Of a DNA stretch of 64,000 nucleotides, positions 1 to 10,503 are shown piece after piece. Origin of the DNA: an uncultured Rhizobiaceae group bacterium. GTDB taxonomy: Bacteria > Pseudomonadota > Alphaproteobacteria > Rhizobiales > Rhizobiaceae. How positions within the stretch are numbered: the first letter of the stretch is position 1; each line of letters opens with the position of its first letter. The position numbers were made by a program, and so were the translations under genes. The notes below the pieces were generated by a model. It was given only the letters and a program-made list of their open reading frames with translations. It was not told where the DNA came from and made no database searches. Location of the stretch: contig CALHBJ010000001.1 of assembly GCA_937930845.1 (NCBI GenBank), positions 496,001 to 560,000 on the forward strand, read 5' to 3'.

Positions 1-495
1 TGATTTCCAGTAAAACACGTTCTTGGTCAGATCATTTTCCGGCACAAAATAATTGGGTTTTTGCGCCGGCGCCGTCCGTGCCAGTCCGGTCAGGCTGACA
101 TGGCCTTCCACCTGCCCTGCGGCGCGGCGCGCGGCATCCTTATTTTCAATCGCCACAAATCCACGATTGACCCACAAGAAACGGCCGTCAGCCAAGCGTA
201 GTGGCGTATAGACAAAATAGCCCGGGCGGCCTTTGTGAGTGATGAAGAAATGGGCCTCGCTGGCGTGTTCAAACCGGCCTTCAAAATGCGTTGGCCGGTA
301 TTCAATATCTTGGCCCGTCTTCACCTTTTGCTCGATTTCTCCAAGGGACAAGGGCGCGCTTTTCAGCCCCGCCTGAACCCGGCTGATCAGCGCTTCTTTC
401 CAGGCCAGTCGGTTCAACTGCCACGTGCCCAGGCCGGACAGGAAAATAACGCCGCCAACAATACCAATCAGCAAAATCCAGGAATTCCGGGTCAT
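1..495 (-). CDS. SURF1 family cytochrome oxidase assembly protein (C-terminus beyond window)
   Basis: SURF1/Shy1 proteins help insert heme a into subunit I of aa3 oxidases in the inner membrane. The first 165 codons are visible, reading right to left and off the left edge. An N-terminal membrane helix spans about residues 6-22, followed by GTWQLNRLAWK (residues 23-33), the family's N-terminal signature; the middle part is the periplasmic domain and the C-terminal helix is missing. The ATG overlaps the stop of the DUF983 gene in an ATGA, so the two are translationally coupled at the end of the cox cluster. The assignment rests on the signature, the topology and the position behind coxC. Confidence 0.88.
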   Translation of the reverse strand, partial: MTRNSWILLIGIVGGVIFLSGLGTWQLNRLAWKEALISRVQAGLKSAPLSLGEIEQKVKTGQDIEYRPTHFEGRFEHASEAHFFITHKGRPGYFVYTPLRLADGRFLWVNRGFVAIENKDAARRAAGQVEGHVSLTGLARTAPAQKPNYFVPENDLTKNVFYWKS

Positions 496-899
496 GAAGG
501 ATCGCTTGGTGTGTCGCCGGTATCCAGTTTTCCCTCGGCCGCCTTGTGATGATAGGTCAGCGCGATCAACACGCCCTTGACCATGCGCAGCGCAGGCAGG
601 CCCAACACCAAGATGAGCGGCAGCCACAGCACCATATGGACCCAAAATGGCGCTCCATAATTCAATTCCACAAACAGGGCCAGGCCGAGCACAATGAACC
701 CGATCCCCATGATGATGAACACCGTTGGCCCATCGCCTGCATCATTGAACCCATAGTCCAGCTCGCAGGCTGAACATTTGGATTTTACGGTCAGTAGCCC
801 TGTAAACAGGGCGCCCTCGCCGCACCTTGGGCACCGGCCTTTCATGCCAGTAGAAACCGGATCCTGATGCGAATAGCGAATATGGGTGCGTGGTGACAT
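492..899 (-). CDS. DUF983 family membrane protein
   Basis: A 135-residue small membrane protein of the DUF983 family, regularly found between coxC and SURF1 in alphaproteobacterial oxidase operons; its exact role is unknown but probably concerns oxidase assembly. Four cysteines form two CxxC knuckles (C23/C26 and C42/C45), a likely zinc or iron ribbon, followed by two hydrophobic segments at about 58-80 and 84-105. A strong Shine-Dalgarno AAGGAG lies four bases before the ATG. It sits downstream of an intrinsic terminator that follows coxC, so it and SURF1 probably receive read-through or separate transcription. Its stop overlaps the SURF1 start. Confidence 0.85.
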   Translation of the reverse strand: MSPRTHIRYSHQDPVSTGMKGRCPRCGEGALFTGLLTVKSKCSACELDYGFNDAGDGPTVFIIMGIGFIVLGLALFVELNYGAPFWVHMVLWLPLILVLGLPALRMVKGVLIALTYHHKAAEGKLDTGDTPSDPS

Positions 900-917
900 G
901 ATGCTCCTTGGGATAAG

Positions 918-951
918 AAAAAGGGGCAGCCTTCCCGTGAAAGCTGCCCCC
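918..951 (-). terminator. intrinsic terminator after coxC
   Basis: A perfect 8-bp inverted repeat (GGGGCAGC at 923-930, GCTGCCCC at 943-950) with a 12-base loop. Read on the minus strand the stem is followed directly by five T residues. It lies 26 bases past the coxC stop and before DUF983, so it should reduce transcription into DUF983 and SURF1. Confidence 0.75.
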
Positions 952-976
952 CCAAATTCAGGTATCCTGACGGATG

Positions 977-1846
977 TTAATGGGCAATTGTTCCGCCCGC
1001 CGACGCCCAGATATAGACAGCGAAGAACAGGAACAACCAGACCACATCAACGAAGTGCCAGTACCAGGCAGCAGCTTCAAAACCGAAATGCTGCTTGGGT
1101 GTGAAATCGCCGCGCATGGCGCGCACGAGGCACACGGCCAGGAAGATCGTCCCAACGAGAACGTGGAAACCATGGAACCCGGTGGCCATGAAGAAGGTGG
1201 CACCATAAAGAGAATTGGAGAATGTGAACGGTGCCTGGGCATATTCCAGTACCTGAACCGCGCTAAAGATGATGCCCAAAACGATGGTGAGTGTGAGGCC
1301 CCAGATCAGGCCCTTACGATCCCCTTGCAGCAAGGCATGGTGAGCCCAGGTAACGGTCGTTCCCGACAACAGCAATGTGACCGTGTTAAACAGCGGCAAA
1401 TGCAGGGGGTCGAGAACCTCCACATTGGCCGGAGGCCAGGTGCCGCCGGTATAGGCAACGCGCGCTTCCTGAACTGCTTCTGCGGGGAACAGTGCCGCGT
1501 CGAAAAACGCCCAGAACCACGCCACGAAGAACATCACCTCGGATGCGATGAACATGATCATGCCATAGCGCAGGTGCAGCGACACAACCTTTGTATGGTC
1601 CCCCGCATGGGCTTCGCGAATGGTGTCCGCCCACCAGCCATACATTGTGTAGATAACGACAATAAGACCAATGACGAAGACCCATGGTCCGGAAATACCA
1701 AGGGTGGTGACCGATGCGTCTTTCAAGGACTGCATCCAGGCAATGCCGCCAACGGCCATGATCAACGCGCCAATGGAACCGATCAGGGGCCAGGGGCTTG
1801 GATCAATAATGTGATAGTCGTGATTTTTTGTGTGCGCGTCGGCCAT
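977..1846 (-). CDS. ctaE: cytochrome c oxidase subunit III
   Basis: Subunit III (CoxC) of the aa3-type heme-copper oxidase, a 289-residue inner-membrane protein with about seven hydrophobic helices; it stabilises the catalytic core and the proton-uptake path. Family landmarks include the N-terminal HDYHIIDPSPWP segment, GFHGFHVLVG and the C-terminal HFVDVVWLFLF helix. GGAGA lies seven bases before the ATG. It follows ctaG by 56 bases and is followed by an intrinsic terminator, so it is probably the last efficiently expressed gene of the coxB-coxA-ctaB-ctaG-coxC operon. Confidence 0.97.
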   Translation of the reverse strand: MADAHTKNHDYHIIDPSPWPLIGSIGALIMAVGGIAWMQSLKDASVTTLGISGPWVFVIGLIVVIYTMYGWWADTIREAHAGDHTKVVSLHLRYGMIMFIASEVMFFVAWFWAFFDAALFPAEAVQEARVAYTGGTWPPANVEVLDPLHLPLFNTVTLLLSGTTVTWAHHALLQGDRKGLIWGLTLTIVLGIIFSAVQVLEYAQAPFTFSNSLYGATFFMATGFHGFHVLVGTIFLAVCLVRAMRGDFTPKQHFGFEAAAWYWHFVDVVWLFLFFAVYIWASAGGTIAH

Positions 1847-1902
1847 GTGGTCTCCAGCGAAGGCTTTCCAGTTGGTTGCTTTATACCGCGTTATTGCGAA
1901 TT

Positions 1903-2535
1903 CTAAAGCCTCGAATTTGTCTTTTCACCAGCACCGGTTTCCCGGTCAGATTTCTGCAGCGCGGCGGTTTTGTCCGCCTGCGCTTCAGCGTCTTCATCCG
2001 GAAAAAAGGTGTAGGAGAGTGTGATTGTTCCCGTATCTTTCAACAGGGGATCATTGACGATGTCGGGATCGACGAAGAACACCACCGGCATGTCCACTTC
2101 TTCACCGGGGGCAAGCTTTTGCTCGGTGAAACAGAAACAATCGATCTTGTTGAAATAAACGCCCGCAGCGCCCGGCGAAACATTGAATGTTGCGGTGCCG
2201 AAGCTGGCTGTTTTGCCCGTGTTGCGGGCCATATAAGAGGCCTGGGATTTTTCACCAATGCGCAAGGTGACCTGGCGAACCTTGGGGGCAAACTCCCAGT
2301 CGAGGTCGCTTGAGATATTGGCGTCAAAGCGCACGTTGATTGTCTTGTTGAGAATCACATCGCCAGCCGCATCCGCACGCTGGGTTGTGCCACCATATCC
2401 CGTGACCTGACAGAACCACGCATAGAGTGGCACGGATGCATAGGCCATGCCCAGCATGCCGAATGTGAGGCCCAAGCAGACCCAAACGGTTGTGGCCACA
2501 TTTTTGGGTGAGGAATGGTCTGTGGTGTTGGTCAT
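1903..2535 (-). CDS. ctaG: cytochrome c oxidase assembly protein CtaG (Cox11 family)
   Basis: Cox11/CtaG delivers copper to the CuB site of subunit I. The 210-residue protein has one N-terminal membrane helix (about 13-34) and a periplasmic beta-sandwich domain carrying the copper-binding CFCF motif (C133, C135, inside FNKIDCFCFTEQK). I chose the ATG at 2535 because it overlaps the stop of the upstream small gene (TGATG) and gives the usual Cox11 N-terminus; an upstream extension of 33 codons lies inside the neighbour and lacks family features. The order ctaB-small gene-ctaG-coxC is the usual alphaproteobacterial arrangement. Confidence 0.95.
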   Translation of the reverse strand: MTNTTDHSSPKNVATTVWVCLGLTFGMLGMAYASVPLYAWFCQVTGYGGTTQRADAAGDVILNKTINVRFDANISSDLDWEFAPKVRQVTLRIGEKSQASYMARNTGKTASFGTATFNVSPGAAGVYFNKIDCFCFTEQKLAPGEEVDMPVVFFVDPDIVNDPLLKDTGTITLSYTFFPDEDAEAQADKTAALQKSDRETGAGEKTNSRL

Positions 2536-2732
2536 CACTTGGTCCCCAGCGAGATTATGGGGCGGTCCATCAAACGTGGCCCGAATTTCACAACGGTTGC
2601 GGCATAAAAGATTGCCACCATGGCAAACAGGCAAATGCCGATTGCCACATTGCGGTTGCGGCGGGCCCGTTGTTGCGCCGCGGTCAACGTGACGCCTTCG
2701 CCTTTAATCAATTCTGCTTCGCGTGATTCCAT
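2535..2732 (-). CDS. small CoxF-like membrane protein of the cox operon
   Basis: A 65-residue protein with a charged N-terminus (ESREAELIKGEG, then an Arg-rich RARRNRN stretch) and one membrane helix at about 29-47. Small one-helix proteins at this position between ctaB and ctaG are annotated CoxF or as hypothetical cytochrome oxidase proteins in related bacteria; no function is established. It starts two bases after the ctaB stop and its own stop overlaps the CtaG start by one base, so the three genes are tightly coupled. The position, more than the sequence, supports a role in oxidase biogenesis. Confidence 0.75.
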   Translation of the reverse strand: MESREAELIKGEGVTLTAAQQRARRNRNVAIGICLFAMVAIFYAATVVKFGPRLMDRPIISLGTK

Positions 2733-2734
2733 GA

Positions 2735-3685
2735 TCAGGCTCCCACCAGTCCGGCCAGCAGATAGCTGCCGGTTGTGCGTAATGCGATTGCGTCAACAAT
2801 GAGCAAACCGAAAAGGGCAAACAGATAGAAGATGGAGAATGCAAAGAGTTTTTTCTCATGCAGAAGTTTTTCGCTTCGCCCGGCATCCTGCCAAACCTTG
2901 AAGGTCAACCAAAGGAACGCCGCACCCAAAAGTGCGGAAAGTACGCCAAAGGCCGGCCCTGCAAAGCCAAGCACCCAGGGTGCAACGCTCAATGGGGCCA
3001 ATAGTGTTGAATAGGCGAGCATTTGATTGCGGGTTGATTTTTCACCGGCCACATTGGGCATCATGGGCACATGTGCATCGTCATAGTCGCGCATTTTCCA
3101 CAGGGCCAGCGCCCAGAAATGCGGCGGGGTCCAAATGAAAATGATGGCGAATAGAGCAAGTCCCTCCAGACCGATTGTACCTGTGACACAGGCCCAGCCA
3201 ATCATGGGTGGGAATGCGCCTGCCGCTCCACCAATGACAATGTTTTGCGGCGTCGACCGTTTCAGCCACATGGTGTAAATGACGGCGTAGAAGAAGATTG
3301 TGAAAGCCAGCAGGCCACCTGCGACCCAATTGACCAGCAGGCCCAGCGTGACGACCGACAATACCGACATGATCAGACCGAAATTCAGTGCCTGATCGCT
3401 CGTCACCAGCCCCTGGGGCACGGGGCGATTTGTGGTGCGGCTCATTACGGCATCGATATCCGCATCATACCACATGTTCAGGGCACCTGATGCGCCTGCG
3501 CCAATGGTGATGCAGATAATCGCAATCAAGGACAGAACCGGGTTTAGCGGACCGGGCGCGGCAATCAAACCGGCAACGGCCGTAAACACAACCAGCCGCA
3601 TCACGCGCGGTTTCATCAACGCGATATAATGCGATGGCTCGGCCAGCGAGATATCTGAATGGTGCGATGTGTCGGTCATGGCCAT
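2735..3685 (-). CDS. ctaB: protoheme IX farnesyltransferase (heme O synthase)
   Basis: Transfers a farnesyl group to heme b to make heme O, the precursor of heme A, in the inner membrane. The protein has about nine hydrophobic helices and the UbiA-superfamily prenyl-diphosphate motif [19 protein letters not shown], followed by the second Asp-rich loop [13 protein letters not shown] place the start at the ATG at 3685 (316 residues); a TTG at 3715 would add ten residues, and the second ATG at 3679 is also possible, since no Shine-Dalgarno settles the choice. It lies 89 bases behind coxA, separated from it by a perfect 9-bp hairpin, and is followed after two bases by the CoxF-like gene. Confidence 0.95.
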   Translation of the reverse strand: MAMTDTSHHSDISLAEPSHYIALMKPRVMRLVVFTAVAGLIAAPGPLNPVLSLIAIICITIGAGASGALNMWYDADIDAVMSRTTNRPVPQGLVTSDQALNFGLIMSVLSVVTLGLLVNWVAGGLLAFTIFFYAVIYTMWLKRSTPQNIVIGGAAGAFPPMIGWACVTGTIGLEGLALFAIIFIWTPPHFWALALWKMRDYDDAHVPMMPNVAGEKSTRNQMLAYSTLLAPLSVAPWVLGFAGPAFGVLSALLGAAFLWLTFKVWQDAGRSEKLLHEKKLFAFSIFYLFALFGLLIVDAIALRTTGSYLLAGLVGA

Positions 3686-3717
3686 GGCGGCTTGATGTTG
3701 CCTCTTATTTTTCAAAT

Positions 3718-3747
3718 CCCCGCAATCGCGAATGTGCCATTGCGGGG
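3718..3747 (-). promoter_or_regulatory. perfect hairpin between coxA and ctaB
   Basis: Inverted repeat CCCCGCAAT (3718-3726) / ATTGCGGGG (3739-3747) with a 12-base loop. On the minus strand the stem is followed by ATTTG and five A residues, not a U-tract, so it is a poor intrinsic terminator. It may instead be an mRNA stabiliser or processing site that sets coxA expression above ctaB. Confidence 0.5.
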
Positions 3748-3774
3748 ACCAAGATCAACAGGCTCCTGCGGGTG

Positions 3775-5397
<1,623 letters not shown>

Positions 5398-5417
5398 TTA
5401 CGTATGCGAAGTGCTGC

Positions 5418-6350
5418 TTATTTGCTGGCAACTTCGATAAGTTTTTTGTTCTGCTTGATCGCTGCACTGAGCGCCTTGTTGGCTGCATCCACATCATCAC
5501 CAGCCATGTCCTGCCAGACATCAAAATCATCTTCTGACACCACGCGAATGGCGATTGGCATGTAGGAATGATATTTACCGCAAAGCTCAGAGCATTGACC
5601 GTAGTAAAGGCCTTCTTTGGTCGGCTTGAAAAACGTCTCATTCAAGCGTCCTGGGATGCCGTCCATTTTGAGCCCAAAAGCCGGCATTGCAAAATTGTGG
5701 ATCACATCACCTGCGGTGACCAAAACACGGATCACCTTGCCCACAGGCACGACCATCTCATTGTCAACGGCCAGCAGGTTTGGGTATTGCTTCAGGTCGG
5801 TTTTGCCAAGTGCCGTGCGTTCCGCCAATGCGGCTTCGGCGCTGCCAGCAATAACTTCGGAACCGATAGGACGGGTTTCAAAAGAAACCTCTGCATCACC
5901 CTGATATTCAAATCCCCAATACCACTGATAGCCGGTGGCCTTGATGGTCAAAGCAGGCTCTTCAGGTGGATTGAATTGCGCGGTCAGCAGTTGGAACGAA
6001 GGAATGGCCAGCGCCACGAGAATGGCGACAGGCCCAAGCGTCCACACGACTTCAACAGTGGTGTTGTGCGTCACCGTGGAAGGAACCGGATTAGAGCTGG
6101 CACGAAACTTGATCATCACATAGGCGAGCAGCCCCATCACGAACAATGTGATCGGCACGATGAAATACAGCGTCCACCAATCAAACGCGATGATATCCGC
6201 CATGCCCGGCGATCCTGCTGGCTGATGCCAGATCTGCCAGGGTTCGGGCTGGGCAGCGTTCGCACTTCCCAGTGCAAGTGCACCAAAAAACGCACCCGCA
6301 ATCGCAGATGGCACAATCGAACGTGCATTTTTGAAAATTGGATTATTCAT
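5418..6350 (-). CDS. ctaC: cytochrome c oxidase subunit II
   Basis: CoxB carries the CuA centre that accepts electrons from cytochrome c. The 310-residue precursor has a signal peptide (about 1-32, ending GSANA), two membrane helices (about 60-80 and 103-123) and a periplasmic cupredoxin domain. The CuA ligands are H218 and C253, E255, C257, H261 and M264 in QCSELCGKYHSYM; the aromatic YQWYWGFEY electron-entry patch is at 141-149. No fused cytochrome c domain is present. GGAGAG lies upstream of the ATG. It is the first gene of the cox operon, with the promoter presumably in the 402-base gap before ialB. Confidence 0.98.
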   Translation of the reverse strand: MNNPIFKNARSIVPSAIAGAFFGALALGSANAAQPEPWQIWHQPAGSPGMADIIAFDWWTLYFIVPITLFVMGLLAYVMIKFRASSNPVPSTVTHNTTVEVVWTLGPVAILVALAIPSFQLLTAQFNPPEEPALTIKATGYQWYWGFEYQGDAEVSFETRPIGSEVIAGSAEAALAERTALGKTDLKQYPNLLAVDNEMVVPVGKVIRVLVTAGDVIHNFAMPAFGLKMDGIPGRLNETFFKPTKEGLYYGQCSELCGKYHSYMPIAIRVVSEDDFDVWQDMAGDDVDAANKALSAAIKQNKKLIEVASK

Positions 6351-6752
6351 CCAGTACTCTCCGGGAATTCATGTTTATCCAGCATGGCCAAGCTCCTGTC
6401 CGGCCATTTGTGTCTTAGAACCATACTGACGCGCGCATCGCAAGGATGAAGGGGCATAATTCATGCGGCATTTTTACGAAAAACACACAGGAAATGACTT
6501 CATTCGCACTGGCGGGCAGCACATAACCGACTTTAGTGGTGTGTGCGCCCTTTGATAGCCGCATTCATGGGCTGAAAAAAAGCCGCAAACAACAATCTCT
6601 GCCGCGTTGAGGTTTTGGGCCTAACTTTCCAACTTCATAAGTCCAGCCATGCAAAGCAGGTTGCGGCCATAACAACGTTGAGGCTTTTGCTTGTGATCAT
6701 GTTGGGGCACTGTCCCAATGACGTTGTACAGATGATTCGGTCCTTTTAACCC
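6351..6752. other. divergent intergenic region between coxB and ialB
   Basis: A 402-base gap between genes pointing away from each other, so it should hold the promoters of the cox operon (minus) and ialB (plus). I see no convincing ORF and no clear regulator box. A short dyad TTGGG (6702-6706)/CCCAA (6714-6718) lies close to the ialB start, and a weak GGCT/AGCC stem flanks an A-rich stretch near 6570. I cannot assign -35/-10 elements with confidence. Confidence 0.5.
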
Positions 6753-7253
6753 ATGCGCACGATTACCTACCTTCTTATCGCCGGCCTCCTTACCCTCATG
6801 CCATTTTCAGCTTTGGGACAAACGGCAACGCCCAAGGCTCAAAAATACGGCGCCTGGTCGATTATATGCGACACCCCGCCCGGGGCCGCGTCGGACCAAT
6901 GTGCTTTGATGCAAAATGTGGTTGCAGATGACCGCCCGGAAGTGGGCCTTTCTGTTGTGGTGTTGAAAACGGCCGACAACAAGGCGCGCATTTTGCGGGT
7001 ACTGGCACCGCTGGGCGTTATCTTGCCCAATGGATTGGGGCTGAACATCGATGGCAAAGATCTGGGGCGCGCCTCGTTTGTGCGCTGCGTGGCCGATGGC
7101 TGCTATGCTGAGGTTATTCTCAAAGACGACCTCTTGACCACCATGCAAACGGGCACCAATGCGACTTTCATCATCTTCGCCTCCCCCGAAGAAGGCATTG
7201 GCATCCCTGTGGATCTGTCCGGGTTCAAAGACGGTTTTTCCAAACTGCCGTAA
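6753..7253 (+). CDS. invasion-associated locus B (IalB) family protein
   Basis: A 166-residue exported protein of the IalB family, first described in Bartonella but widespread in non-pathogenic alphaproteobacteria; its molecular activity is unknown. A signal peptide (1-22, cleavage near ALG|Q) precedes the domain, which begins with the typical YGAWSIIC segment and has paired cysteines (C39/C49 region and C110/C115 region) likely to form disulfides. It is divergent from the cox operon and 33 bases before tldD. In related genomes an ialB-like gene is also found between tldD and coxB, which supports the call. Confidence 0.85.
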   Translation: MRTITYLLIAGLLTLMPFSALGQTATPKAQKYGAWSIICDTPPGAASDQCALMQNVVADDRPEVGLSVVVLKTADNKARILRVLAPLGVILPNGLGLNIDGKDLGRASFVRCVADGCYAEVILKDDLLTTMQTGTNATFIIFASPEEGIGIPVDLSGFKDGFSKLP

Positions 7254-7286
7254 CTCTGTCCTCTCCCCTTTTGGAAGTGATGTCAT

Positions 7287-8699
7287 ATGACCCTGTTGGT
7301 TGACGCCTTTGACTGTGACCGCCCACAGATTGAGCGGCTGCTCGGCACTGCACTAAGAAATGCCGATGACGGGGAGTTGTTTATTGAAAACAGCCAAAGC
7401 GAATCTCTCATATTCGACAATGGCAAGCTCAAAACCGGCAGCTTTGATGCACGGCAGGGTTTTGGACTGCGATCGGTTGTCGATGATGTGGTGGGATATG
7501 CCCATTCAGGAGAACTGACCCAGGCGGCCCTCAAACGGGCAATCGATGCCGTGGGGGTGGTGACATCCGGCCATTCCGGCACCTATTGCCACCCGCCCCG
7601 TGGCACCAATGTGCGCCACTATGATCCGATCAATCCGCTTGACGAACCGGGCTTTGAAGCCAAGGCCCGACTGCTGGAAGAAATTGATGCCTATACCCGC
7701 GCGCTTGATACAAGTGTGCGCCAGGTCTCCGTTTCGCTGACAGGATCCTGGCAACACGTGGAAATCCTGCGGGCTGATGGTCACCACACAAGTGATATCC
7801 GCCCCCTTGTGCGGCTCAACATTGCCGTGGTTGCCGGTGATGGCGACCGCCAGGAAACAGGCTCCAGTGGTATCGGTGGCCGACATGCCTTTGATCTGAT
7901 CATCAATTCAAGCACATGGAAATCCTGTGCTGCCGATGCCGTGCGTCAGGCCCGTGTCAATCTGAACGCTATCGACAGCCCGGCGGGAACATTTGATGTC
8001 GTCCTCGGCCCCGGCTGGCCCGGCGTCATGTTGCATGAGGCCGTGGGTCATGGGCTTGAAGGCGATTTCAACCGCAAATCCACATCCGCCTTTGCCGGAT
8101 TAATGGGCGAACAGGTGGCCTCGAAAGGGGTTACCATTGTCGATGAAGGTTCAATGGACCAGCGCCGTGGCGCACTCAATATTGACGATGAGGGAACACC
8201 TTCCCAGTGCACCACGCTGATCGAAGATGGCAAGCTTGTGGGTTATATGCAGGATCGGCAGAACGGCCGGCTGATGGGCACCCAATCGACGGGCAATGGC
8301 CGTCGCCAGTCTTATGCCCATGTGCCGATGCCGCGCATGACCAACACCTATATGCGTGGCGGCGACCACGATCCGGCTGAAATCATCGAATCGGTCAAGG
8401 ATGGCATTTATGCCGTTTCGTTCGGCGGTGGCCAGGTGGACATTACATCGGGTAAATATGTGTTTGGCTGCACAGAAGCCTATCGAATTGAGAATGGCAA
8501 AGTGGGCGCTGCGCTCAAAAGCGCAATGATGATCGGCAATGGCCCGGCGGACATGCAGCGGGTGCGCATGGTCGGCAATGATATGGCGCTCGATCCCGGC
8601 ATTGGCATGTGCGGCAAGCAAGGTCAGGGCGTGCCTGTCGGTGTGGGCCAACCCACCACGCGCATAGACGGGGTCACCATTGGTGGCACACAGGGCTGA
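7287..8699 (+). CDS. tldD: metalloprotease TldD
   Basis: TldD, usually with its partner TldE/PmbA, is a zinc protease that trims modified peptides such as microcin precursors. The 470-residue product has the usual length. The metal site is HEAVGHGLEGD (H250, E251, H255), exactly the TldD-type HExxxH; the C-terminal part has the conserved GGGQVDITSGKYVFGC region. GGAAGTGATG upstream serves as ribosome site. No tldE is in the window, so the partner gene, if present, lies elsewhere. Position beside ialB and the cox operon is the usual rhizobial one. Confidence 0.95.
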   Translation: MTLLVDAFDCDRPQIERLLGTALRNADDGELFIENSQSESLIFDNGKLKTGSFDARQGFGLRSVVDDVVGYAHSGELTQAALKRAIDAVGVVTSGHSGTYCHPPRGTNVRHYDPINPLDEPGFEAKARLLEEIDAYTRALDTSVRQVSVSLTGSWQHVEILRADGHHTSDIRPLVRLNIAVVAGDGDRQETGSSGIGGRHAFDLIINSSTWKSCAADAVRQARVNLNAIDSPAGTFDVVLGPGWPGVMLHEAVGHGLEGDFNRKSTSAFAGLMGEQVASKGVTIVDEGSMDQRRGALNIDDEGTPSQCTTLIEDGKLVGYMQDRQNGRLMGTQSTGNGRRQSYAHVPMPRMTNTYMRGGDHDPAEIIESVKDGIYAVSFGGGQVDITSGKYVFGCTEAYRIENGKVGAALKSAMMIGNGPADMQRVRMVGNDMALDPGIGMCGKQGQGVPVGVGQPTTRIDGVTIGGTQG

Positions 8700-8758
8700 T
8701 TGCCCGCGCCTCAATTCGACGCTAGTTTCTTTGAAACTTTCCCCTTGCGAGAAACGCC

Positions 8759-9490
8759 ATGCTTGACCGAACCAATCTTGCGAAATCCATTCAAAAAGAC
8801 CGTGAAGACTTATCTGCTGCCATTCGATTGGCCGCCTATTTCGATCTGCACGAGGGCATTTGTAACCATTTCTCCGTGCAGTGCGATGGGCAGGAAGAAC
8901 GCTATCTCATCAATGCCTATGGCTGGCACTGGACAGAAGTGACGCCTGAAAGACTTTTGTTGATAGATGGTGATGGCAAGGTGCTTGAAGGCTATGGCGA
9001 GGTGGAAGCGTCTGCGCGCAATATTCATATCGCCAGCCACCGGGCCAATCCGCGACATAAGGCGATACTTCACGTGCACATGCCCTATGCCACTTCAATT
9101 TCGATGATTGAAGGTGGGCGTTTGGAAATGGCGCATCAAACCGCGTGTCGTTTTCATGGGCGCATTGGGTATGAAAAAGAATTTGGTGGCCTTGCGGTCA
9201 CCGAAGGTGAAGGCGAGCGGCTGGCCCGGGAAGCCAAGTCAAATGCCCATGTGGATTGCATGTTTTTGGCCAATCACGGCGTTGTCTGCTCCGGCCCCAG
9301 CGTTGCCCATGCGTTTGATGATTTATATTATCTGGAACGCGCAGCGCGCCAGCAGGTGCTCGCCCAGTCCACAGGACTGCCTTTGAAGCTCATCCCCCAG
9401 GAAACCGTTGAATTGACAGCCAAGCAGTTCCTGGCGGATTTCGACGCTTATTCAGCCGCACATTTTGAAGCGCTTAAGAGATTGGTCTGA
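8759..9490 (+). CDS. class II aldolase/adducin family protein
   Basis: A 243-residue single-domain class II aldolase/adducin protein, a family including fuculose-phosphate aldolase and sugar-phosphate epimerases that use a zinc ion bound by histidines. The metal motif HVHMP gives H105 and H107; a third histidine H173 lies in LANHGVV, and E83 or nearby acidic residues could be catalytic. Substrate cannot be read from sequence; the family also contains adducin-like members with no aldolase activity. The gene follows tldD by 59 bases and precedes the ArsC-like gene by three bases, suggesting a small operon. Confidence 0.88.
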   Translation: MLDRTNLAKSIQKDREDLSAAIRLAAYFDLHEGICNHFSVQCDGQEERYLINAYGWHWTEVTPERLLLIDGDGKVLEGYGEVEASARNIHIASHRANPRHKAILHVHMPYATSISMIEGGRLEMAHQTACRFHGRIGYEKEFGGLAVTEGEGERLAREAKSNAHVDCMFLANHGVVCSGPSVAHAFDDLYYLERAARQQVLAQSTGLPLKLIPQETVELTAKQFLADFDAYSAAHFEALKRLV

Positions 9491-9493
9491 GCC

Positions 9494-9853
9494 ATGTCAG
9501 GATTGACCATTTATACTTTGAAAAGCTGCGATACCTGCAAGAAAGCCCTCAAATGGCTTGATGCAGAAAGCATTGCCTACACCAATCATGACGTGCGGGC
9601 CGATGGCCTGGATCGGTCGACGATTGCCTCAATCGTTGAAAATGCGGGTTGGGAAACGGCATTGAACCGGCGCAGCACCACATGGCGCGGGCTGGGGGAT
9701 GCCGACAAAGAGGCAATCGACAACGCCAAGGCTATTGCGCTGATCGCAGAACATCCAACCTTGATGAAACGCCCGGTCTTTGTTGCGGGCAACAACGTCG
9801 TTGTGGGGTTCGACGCGAAAGCTCAGGCTGCCGTTTCCAGCCTGGGCAAGTGA
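9494..9853 (+). CDS. ArsC/Spx family (YffB-like) thioredoxin-fold protein
   Basis: A 119-residue ArsC-family protein. The N-terminal thioredoxin fold shows YTLKSCDTCKKALKWL, with a CxxC pair (C12, C15); LMKRPVFV is the cis-proline region followed by GFDAK, as in YffB/ArsC-like reductases. True ArsC arsenate reductases carry a single N-terminal cysteine and three arginines, and arsenic genes are absent here, so a glutathione-dependent reductase of unknown substrate is more likely. Its stop abuts the stop of pdxH on the other strand with no base between. Confidence 0.82.
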   Translation: MSGLTIYTLKSCDTCKKALKWLDAESIAYTNHDVRADGLDRSTIASIVENAGWETALNRRSTTWRGLGDADKEAIDNAKAIALIAEHPTLMKRPVFVAGNNVVVGFDAKAQAAVSSLGK

Positions 9854-10444
9854 TTACGGGTAAAGGCGCCGCACATCCCATCCATTTGCAGATGGAGTGA
9901 AGACAAACCGGTCATGCAGGCGAAATTCGCCATCCTGCCAAAACTCGATTGATTCCGGCAAAATACGGAAACCTGACCAGTGGGGCGGACGGGGTATCGA
10001 TTCTGTTCCATACTTTTCTTCAAAACCGGCCAATCGATCCACCAGCGTCTGCCGGTCCTCGAGCGGGCGTGACTGATCGGATGCCCAGGCACCGAGACGG
10101 CTTTGGGGATGGCGGGAATTATAATAGGCATCCGCTTCCGCGCCGGAGACTGTTTCGACACGGCCCCGCACCCGAACCTGCCGGCGACGGGATTTCCAGT
10201 GAAAACAAAGCGCTGCTTTGCCGCCGGTCAGCACTTCCCTGCCCTTGGCGCTTTCAAAATTGGTGTAGAATACGAACCCGCGTTCGTCGTGGCCCTTCAA
10301 CAGAACCGTGCGCACATTGGGCATCCCATCCTCATCAACGCTGGCAAGCGCCATGGCGTTGTGATCATTGAGCTCGCTTTCCTTGGCCTCGGCGAGCCAG
10401 GTTTCAAAAATCGCGTGGGGGTCGACGGTGTTGTCGAGTTCCAT
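9854..10444 (-). CDS. pdxH: pyridoxamine 5'-phosphate oxidase
   Basis: FMN enzyme that oxidises pyridoxine or pyridoxamine 5'-phosphate to PLP. The 196-residue length is typical. Recognisable blocks are [22 protein letters not shown] (shortened here to its ends), [23 protein letters not shown] and the C-terminal W-x-VRRLYP end that contributes to the PLP pocket. Convergent with the ArsC-like gene and divergent from the lipoprotein gene, so it is probably monocistronic with its own promoter in 10445-10503. Confidence 0.95.
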   Translation of the reverse strand: MELDNTVDPHAIFETWLAEAKESELNDHNAMALASVDEDGMPNVRTVLLKGHDERGFVFYTNFESAKGREVLTGGKAALCFHWKSRRRQVRVRGRVETVSGAEADAYYNSRHPQSRLGAWASDQSRPLEDRQTLVDRLAGFEEKYGTESIPRPPHWSGFRILPESIEFWQDGEFRLHDRFVFTPSANGWDVRRLYP

Positions 10445-10503
10445 GGGGTGATTCCTTTAACCAGAGCTTAACGCAATTCTTCTACCATCTTCGGTAGCGA
10501 CAG

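Noticed and set aside
974-1906. 310-codon plus-strand frame antisense to coxC
   Set aside because: It mirrors a certain gene, has low-complexity composition (Gln, Glu, His, Arg rich) and no domain.
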